The notes beneath the pieces were generated by a model, which was given only the letters and a program-made list of their open reading frames with translations, was not told the origin of the DNA and did not search any database. A stretch of 9,197 nt of DNA, from positions 1 through 9,197 of the forward strand of contig JAPLVT010000043.1 of the NCBI GenBank assembly GCA_026396975.1. Reading direction: 5' to 3'. This stretch comes from Candidatus Iainarchaeum sp. Lineage in GTDB: Archaea > Iainarchaeota > Iainarchaeia > Iainarchaeales > GCA-2688035. This document shows positions 5,609 through 9,197 of this stretch, piece by piece (positions within the stretch are counted from its first letter, which is position 1; each line of letters starts with the position of its first letter). A program made the translations under genes and the position numbers.

Positions 5609-6244
5609 TCAGTTCTCGTCCTTTTGCATGAATTTTTTTACTTCTTCCGCGGAAAGCTCTTTTATTCCCTTTTTCTCAATGACCATTACAGAAATTCCGA
5701 CTCCGCCGCTGTAAATGTCCCTCTTTTTCCCAGCCTGTATTGCCCTGACCGCGACCCTTACCGCATCGTCAACTTCCATGTTTTTCTTGTAGTTCTGGTC
5801 AAGTATGGCAAGCGCGAGTTCCGTGCCGCTGCCGCTCGCAGCGTATCTTTCCCTTTTGAGCACGCCGCCGAAAGGCTCCAATTCAAAAAGCTCGGGCACC
5901 TTGTTGACTCCGCCCAAAAGGAACTGCACCACAAAAGGGTAAAACCTGCTCGTGTTAAGGATGTTGGAAAGAAGGGCTGCAAGCGCATTCGGCGTTATTT
6001 TTGTCTCCCTTTCAATCTCGTACAACTGCGCCTGGCTCCTCAAAAACCTTATCAGCGCCAGGCTGTCTCCAACAACTCCCGCGTTTGTCAGCGCGATTTC
6101 GTCCGTGATTTTGTAGAGTTTCTGGCTTTCCTCATCGTAAGCCAGGTGCCCCATGCTTGCCCTCATGTCAGCCGCGAGCACAACTGCTTCTTTTGCGACA
6201 ACACCGACAGTAGTAGTGCCTGTCTTTAACTTTTGCACTTCCAT
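5609..6244 (-). CDS. psmB: Archaeal 20S proteasome beta subunit (threonine peptidase T1)
   Basis: A 211-residue catalytic subunit of the 20S core particle; beta rings sandwiched between alpha rings degrade unfolded proteins fed by ATPases such as PAN. A 9-residue propeptide (MEVQKLKTG) precedes TTTVG; autocleavage between Gly9 and Thr10 would expose the nucleophile Thr1. In mature numbering Asp17 (AADMRAS) and Lys33 (SQKLYKI) are present, and GSGTE and the RDIYSGG motif (Asp166/Ser169 region) are seen, so the subunit should be active. ATG 6244 is chosen over the in-frame TTG at 6265 because it gives the usual short propeptide. No alpha subunit gene is in the window. aCPSF1 follows on the same strand after 325 bases, FKBP precedes it by 136 bases. 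Confidence 0.97.
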   Translation of the reverse strand: MEVQKLKTGTTTVGVVAKEAVVLAADMRASMGHLAYDEESQKLYKITDEIALTNAGVVGDSLALIRFLRSQAQLYEIERETKITPNALAALLSNILNTSRFYPFVVQFLLGGVNKVPELFELEPFGGVLKRERYAASGSGTELALAILDQNYKKNMEVDDAVRVAVRAIQAGKKRDIYSGGVGISVMVIEKKGIKELSAEEVKKFMQKDEN

Positions 6245-6308
6245 ACAATAACCCCGAAAAAACAAAAGAAAATGAGTTTGAGTTTCGAACGGATTTCTGC
6301 AAGCAAAT

Positions 6309-6318
6309 GTTTAAAAAG
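6309..6318 (-). promoter_or_regulatory. Candidate TATA box for psmB
   Basis: The minus strand reads CCTTTTTAAACATTTG around 6318-6309, about 69 bases before the psmB ATG. Transcription would start near 6287 and give a leader of roughly 43 bases, close to the value inferred for the FKBP gene. Confidence 0.45.
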
Positions 6319-6365
6319 GTTGCCCGCCCGCCCAAACACCATTTTACGCGTGCCCTTTCTTTACG

Positions 6366-6434
6366 GGTTTTTCCGCTGTTTTAAGTGCCGCTGCTTTTTG
6401 CCCTGCTTTTTTCTGCTGGTTTTTCCGCTGTTTT
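6366..6434. repeat. 17-bp direct repeat in the tail and end of the FKBP gene
   Basis: GGTTTTTCCGCTGTTTT is present at 6366-6382 and 6418-6434. The copies are 52 bases apart, not a multiple of three, so they are read in different frames. In the FKBP frame the distal copy encodes KTAEKP; the proximal copy supplies the stop codon at 6383-6381. Confidence 0.8.
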
Positions 6435-7241
6435 GCGGCTTTCCCCCGGCTTTTCCACACCCTGCCTTGCAGTTGTTTCCGCGGCACCCTGCTTTTTGCC
6501 TTCGCTCTTTTCCGCGTGTTTTGCCGCTTCACCTGCAGCCGCGGAATCTTCCTTTTTTCCGCCTTCTTTTTCCTTTTTGAATTCCTCTACAAAAGAAACC
6601 TTCTCAAATCCCTTCACATGCTTTGTCACAATGCTGCTGAACAATTGCTTTAACGGCACAATGTTGGCGCTGTATCTCGGGCTCAAGGTTACTTCAACCC
6701 GCCCCTGCTCTATTTTCAGCTTTTTTTCCGCCTCCGGAACCATGAAAAAATATTTTTCGTACAAAGCCCTTACCTGCTCTTTGGGCTCGCTTATTTCACT
6801 CTCTATTTTCAGCTCGTACTCCAGTTCTTTTCCCGCAAGCGGGTGGTTGAAGTCAACGCGCACTCTTCCGCCGCTCACGCTCTGCACCCTGCCCTGCCTG
6901 CCGTTCACTTCCAAAACAAGCCCCGGTACTGGCGCTATTTTGTGTTCCTTGAACTGCTGCAATGGAACAACCGCAATATTGTCAGGGCTCCTCTCGCCCC
7001 AGCCTCCGGCTGGCTTTACAAGAATTTTGCGCTCTTCGCCGAGTTTCATTTCCAGCAGCGCTTTTTCCAGGCCCGGCAAAACGTCTCCCTCGCCCGCAAC
7101 AACAATCATGGGAAGGTATTTTTGCTTCGGGCTGAAGATGCCGCCTTCAATCGCTTTCTTTTCCACAGTCGACTCGAACATCTCGCCCGTGGCAACGATT
7201 TTGCCGGTATAACTTATTGCCACAATGCTTCCGTCTTTCAT
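6381..7241 (-). CDS. Long FKBP-type peptidyl-prolyl isomerase, SlyD-like with IF domain and Lys/Glu/Ala tail
   Basis: A 286-residue cis-trans prolyl isomerase and probable folding chaperone of the archaeal long FKBP type. The FKBP domain is at about 1-90 (YTGKIVATGEMFES, VLPGLEKALLEMKLGE, GGWGERSPDNI), with Trp in place of the common Tyr before GER. The insert-in-flap domain follows, marked by FNHPLAGKELEYEL at 131-144, as in SlyD. An archaeal C-terminal domain spans about 155-222 (ALYEKYFFMVPEAEKKLKIE..., FEKVSFVEEFKK). Residues about 222-286 are a low-complexity Lys/Glu/Ala/Ser tail, unstructured and beyond the usual family length. No signal peptide, so cytosolic. ATG 7241 has no Shine-Dalgarno. 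It heads the minus-strand block with psmB and is divergent from the kinase-like gene. Confidence 0.93.
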   Translation of the reverse strand: MKDGSIVAISYTGKIVATGEMFESTVEKKAIEGGIFSPKQKYLPMIVVAGEGDVLPGLEKALLEMKLGEERKILVKPAGGWGERSPDNIAVVPLQQFKEHKIAPVPGLVLEVNGRQGRVQSVSGGRVRVDFNHPLAGKELEYELKIESEISEPKEQVRALYEKYFFMVPEAEKKLKIEQGRVEVTLSPRYSANIVPLKQLFSSIVTKHVKGFEKVSFVEEFKKEKEGGKKEDSAAAGEAAKHAEKSEGKKQGAAETTARQGVEKPGESRKTAEKPAEKSRAKSSGT

Positions 7242-7299
7242 AAAAAACCGCTTGAATCAAAAAGCAGGGAATCGCTTTTGTTTCAGTAGACTATTTTTC

Positions 7300-7327
7300 C
7301 AGGCAAAAACTATTTAAAACTTGCCAG
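7300..7327. promoter_or_regulatory. Shared bidirectional promoter region with TATTTAAA and imperfect flanking dyad
   Basis: TATTTAAA at 7311-7318 lies about midway in the 143-base gap between the divergent FKBP and kinase-like genes, about 70 bases from each start. It is nearly palindromic and could serve either strand, giving leaders of about 45 bases on both sides. It is flanked by CAGGCAA (7300-7306) and TTGCCAG (7321-7327), complementary at six of seven positions, which could be an operator. A second AT-rich element (TTAAATAA, about 7368-7375) lies nearer the kinase-like gene. Confidence 0.4.
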
Positions 7328-7384
7328 ACGCCCCCATAGCACGCCCGCCAGTCTCCGACGGAAGGAATTAAATAAACGCCATAT

Positions 7385-8005
7385 ATGTGCATGACCCCCA
7401 GAAAACCGATAAAAGTAAGGAAAGTCAAAACAGTAAACCCGCACACAAAAGAAGTCAGGGAGTTCAAGTTTGCGGCAACGCGCGAAGGCAGAGAGCTTTG
7501 GAAGCGCCACAGGCCAGCGCTGAGGCGGGTTTTCATTGACGAGAACATCCATCACCTTAAGAAAATCGGCCACGGTTCGCACGGCGATGTTTACGAGTTT
7601 GAGCTCGAAGGCAGGCGCTTCGCGTTAAAGGTTTTCGGCAGGGGCGGCGAGGAGATAACCGCAAGCGAAAACGGCATCGCCCAGATGCTCGCGGCGGAAG
7701 AGATACACGCGCTTGACCTGCGTTTCGAAAAGGCAAAGCTTACCGCGCCGAAACCACTTATCACAAGGCCGAAAATGCTGCTCATGGAAATGATCAGCGA
7801 TGCCCTCATAATAAAAGAGTTCAGGAAACAATTCGCCCACAACCAGCAGCTGCTTGACAACCTCGAGTATGCCCTCGGCGACTTTTCGTTCTCGCTTGAC
7901 CAGAGAACAGCAAGGGGGCAATACCGGTCGATGGTTGCCGGCGACAGGGCAAGGGCAAGGTTCGACCAGCAGAGCGGCGAACTGTTTGTTTTCATGCTCG
8001 AATAA
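7385..8005 (+). CDS. Protein kinase-like protein with N-lobe only
   Basis: A 206-residue protein; ATG 7391 is an equally possible start (204 residues). The first 55 residues are basic and unrecognised. Then comes a kinase-like N-lobe: glycine loop GHGSHG (62-67), VYEFELEGRRFALKVF with the ATP-anchoring Lys82, a possible helix-C Glu (Glu90 or Glu95) and a hinge-like LLMEMI (132-137). Beyond the hinge only about 70 residues remain, with no HRD-type catalytic loop and no DFG metal-binding motif (GDF at 165-167 is not in a convincing context). It may bind a nucleotide but is not expected to phosphorylate by the usual mechanism. There is no frameshifted remainder of a C-lobe downstream. No membrane segment; cytosolic. 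Divergent from FKBP and 64 bases upstream of a membrane protein gene. Specific function unknown. Confidence 0.8.
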   Translation: MCMTPRKPIKVRKVKTVNPHTKEVREFKFAATREGRELWKRHRPALRRVFIDENIHHLKKIGHGSHGDVYEFELEGRRFALKVFGRGGEEITASENGIAQMLAAEEIHALDLRFEKAKLTAPKPLITRPKMLLMEMISDALIIKEFRKQFAHNQQLLDNLEYALGDFSFSLDQRTARGQYRSMVAGDRARARFDQQSGELFVFMLE

Positions 8006-8069
8006 AAAAGAAAGCCCCGCCAACGCAAATAATAATAACCTGAAAAATTACTTTATTTTAAGTGAGCAC

Positions 8070-8489
8070 ATGCAATTACTTGGCGAATACGGCCCGATAA
8101 AGATTGGTGTGGCTATAATTGCGGTCGCGGCAATTGCAGTCATTGCGCTTTACTTAACCCCCGCAGTTCCGCCTGCACAGCAGCCAAACAACCTGCCGGC
8201 TCAAGACGGGGTGCCGCCCGCAGGCGCAGGGCAATCGGTGTTCGACCAAAATGAGCCCACGCCAGGCCATGACATGCAGACACCACTATCCCCACCCAAT
8301 CCTGTTACAAGAATCAAAGCTGGAGCGCCTTGCGCCACTGTTGACGCGTGCACTGCAAAAGCGGTTGCGGACAAGAATACCGCGGAATGCCTTTACATAG
8401 TTCCCTCGCGCCCTTATCCAAATGAATTATCCGATTGCGTCGAGCAGGTTGCGGATGCGCTGGAAAAAAGCGGGGGAAAGAAGGTGTAA
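8070..8489 (+). CDS. Small membrane-anchored protein with Pro-rich linker and four-Cys domain
   Basis: A 139-residue protein starting at ATG 8070; the longer open frame to 7854 overlaps the kinase-like gene and has no better start close to the membrane segment. Residues about 12-32 form one hydrophobic helix (IGVAIIAVAAIAVIALYL), then a Pro/Gln/Ala-rich linker (32-80) and a small C-terminal part with Cys at 88, 94, 107 and 123, possibly two disulfides. The layout suggests an N-terminally anchored protein facing outwards. I do not recognise the family. The next gene starts two bases after its stop and its ribosome binding site lies inside this gene's end, so the two are probably co-transcribed and translationally coupled. 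Confidence 0.75.
   Translation: MQLLGEYGPIKIGVAIIAVAAIAVIALYLTPAVPPAQQPNNLPAQDGVPPAGAGQSVFDQNEPTPGHDMQTPLSPPNPVTRIKAGAPCATVDACTAKAVADKNTAECLYIVPSRPYPNELSDCVEQVADALEKSGGKKV
8482..8486 (+). promoter_or_regulatory. Shine-Dalgarno AGGTG for the secreted Cys-rich protein
   Basis: AGGTG lies 5 bases before ATG 8492 and overlaps the last codons of the upstream gene, which supports this start and coupling of the two genes. Confidence 0.6.
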
Positions 8490-8491
8490 AA

Positions 8492-9197
8492 ATGAGGCGC
8501 GGCTTATTGATTGCAATTCTTTTTCTTACGTTATTTATCCCAGCCAGTGCGCTCCAATTCCGCATCGACGCAACTCTTAATTGGGGCGGTTCGATGGACT
8601 TCGATTTGTATACCAGAACACCCGACGGTTATGTAATGTACTACTATAGTGGCAGCTGGGACGGCCTTGGTTGGGGTGGCGACAGCTGGCCGATTTGTAA
8701 CAGTGGTGCGTCTCTGCCGGAAACAGTTTCCGGGGTAAGCAGCACAGCAGGCACATATGATTTTTGGTATAACATCTACAGCGGTTGCTCTTCCGGCAGC
8801 GTGTTCCAAAATGACGTCACAATAACAGCCATAGACCGCACAGTAGTAAACGGTGAGGTTTTAGAGCCGGGCGACTCCAGGACTTTTTCCATCGCCTTCA
8901 ATGGCTGCACTGGCGCTTGCACCGGCGGTACTGGCACAACAATAACAATCACCCCCTGCACCCAGGCGACCCAGGAACAAGACTGCAAGGACCCGATTGA
9001 TGTAAGCGCTTTCGGTTCAACAACTCAATTTGATGACAACCCCTGCACGGACAACATTTGTGATGAGAGTGACCCCTACAACCCAGTTTGCACTAACCCT
9101 GCAAAAGCAGATGCCCCCTATGAAGACAAGGCGGATTGGGAGCACTGCTGCACTACAATAATAATTGACAGGTCGCTTGACAGCCAGGGAAAGAGCT
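8492..9197 (+). CDS. Secreted Cys-rich surface protein, 3'-truncated by window edge
   Basis: The frame is open from ATG 8492 to the right edge (235 codons and one base). Residues 1-20 are a clear signal peptide: MRRG, a hydrophobic core, and ASA before a likely cleavage site. The first mature domain (about 21-120: LNWGGSMDFDLYTRTPDG..., AGTYDFWYNIYSGC) resembles YfaP/DUF2135-like or similar beta-sandwich domains with an Asp-rich DFDLY strand; this is an inference from pattern only. Downstream comes a Thr/Gly-rich Cys segment (GCTGACTGGTGTT) and a motif DDNPCTDNICDESDPYNPVCTN of the type found in Cys-rich repeats of secreted proteins, then a CC pair near the end. Cys are abundant, so disulfides outside the cell are likely. 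Probably a cell-surface or secreted protein; function unknown. Together with 8070-8489 it forms a plus-strand envelope-protein operon. Confidence 0.85.
   Translation, partial: MRRGLLIAILFLTLFIPASALQFRIDATLNWGGSMDFDLYTRTPDGYVMYYYSGSWDGLGWGGDSWPICNSGASLPETVSGVSSTAGTYDFWYNIYSGCSSGSVFQNDVTITAIDRTVVNGEVLEPGDSRTFSIAFNGCTGACTGGTGTTITITPCTQATQEQDCKDPIDVSAFGSTTQFDDNPCTDNICDESDPYNPVCTNPAKADAPYEDKADWEHCCTTIIIDRSLDSQGKS

Noticed and set aside
5528..6229. 233-codon plus-strand open frame antisense to psmB
   Set aside because: It overlaps the confidently identified proteasome gene and begins inside the hairpin region; the translation has no family-like features.
6385..7212. 275-codon Ser/Pro/Phe-rich plus-strand open frame antisense to FKBP
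   Set aside because: Mirror of the FKBP gene and its Lys/Glu-rich tail; apparent hydrophobicity comes from the complement of Lys/Glu codons.
7591..8028. Minus-strand open frames of 132-145 codons opposite the kinase-like gene
   Set aside because: The plus-strand product has a clear glycine loop and Lys in context; the antisense products show nothing recognisable.
9140..9197. IIIDRSLDS at the right edge as the start of a VWA MIDAS motif
   Set aside because: The spacing does not fit DxSxS and the gene is cut off, so a second VWA domain cannot be supported.

Overview
The window looks like part of the chromosome of an archaeon, most plausibly a DPANN-type or other deep-branching lineage. Three genes carry the archaeal signature: an archaeal-type proteasome beta subunit, an aCPSF1/FttA ribonuclease with tandem KH, metallo-beta-lactamase and beta-CASP domains, and a long SlyD-like FKBP prolyl isomerase. 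TATA-like boxes and T-rich tracts at gene ends agree with this. The lineage is an inference from gene content and the style of the surface proteins; no rRNA is present to confirm it.

Layout. (1) Positions 1-3344, plus strand: a large secreted or surface-anchored protein, seen as two reading frames. The first (entering from the left edge, ending at 849) holds three tandem blade-like repeats of about 80 residues, each with a Cys pair. The second (984-3344, open without a start codon back to 816) holds a VWA domain with an intact MIDAS, a PKD-like domain apparently split by a LamG-like insert, an Ig-like domain and a C-terminal membrane/sorting tail. The lack of a start or signal peptide in the second frame, and the coherent translation across the 816-983 stretch, suggest that one gene has been split by a frameshift or sequence error near 816-846. 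(2) Positions 3367-7241, minus strand: an information-processing and protein-quality block read right to left, FKBP (7241-6381), psmB (6244-5609) and aCPSF1 (5283-3367). The 325-base gap between psmB and aCPSF1 is rich in hairpins. It has a terminator-like hairpin with six Ts right after psmB, two abutting hairpins, a T-rich tract, and two more inverted repeats with equal 22-base loops upstream of aCPSF1. (3) Positions 7385-9197, plus strand: an unusual protein with a kinase N-lobe but no catalytic lobe, a small membrane-anchored Cys-containing protein, and the first 235 codons of a secreted Cys-rich protein that runs off the right edge.

How the genes fit together. psmB and aCPSF1 are neighbours in many archaea; one degrades proteins, the other cuts RNA at U-rich sites and terminates transcription. 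FKBP adds folding assistance. FKBP and the kinase-like gene are divergent and share a 143-base promoter region. The two flanks encode cell-surface proteins (repeats, adhesion-type domains, Cys-rich loops) typical of fast-evolving envelope genes. I see no complete mobile element, CRISPR array, tRNA or rRNA.
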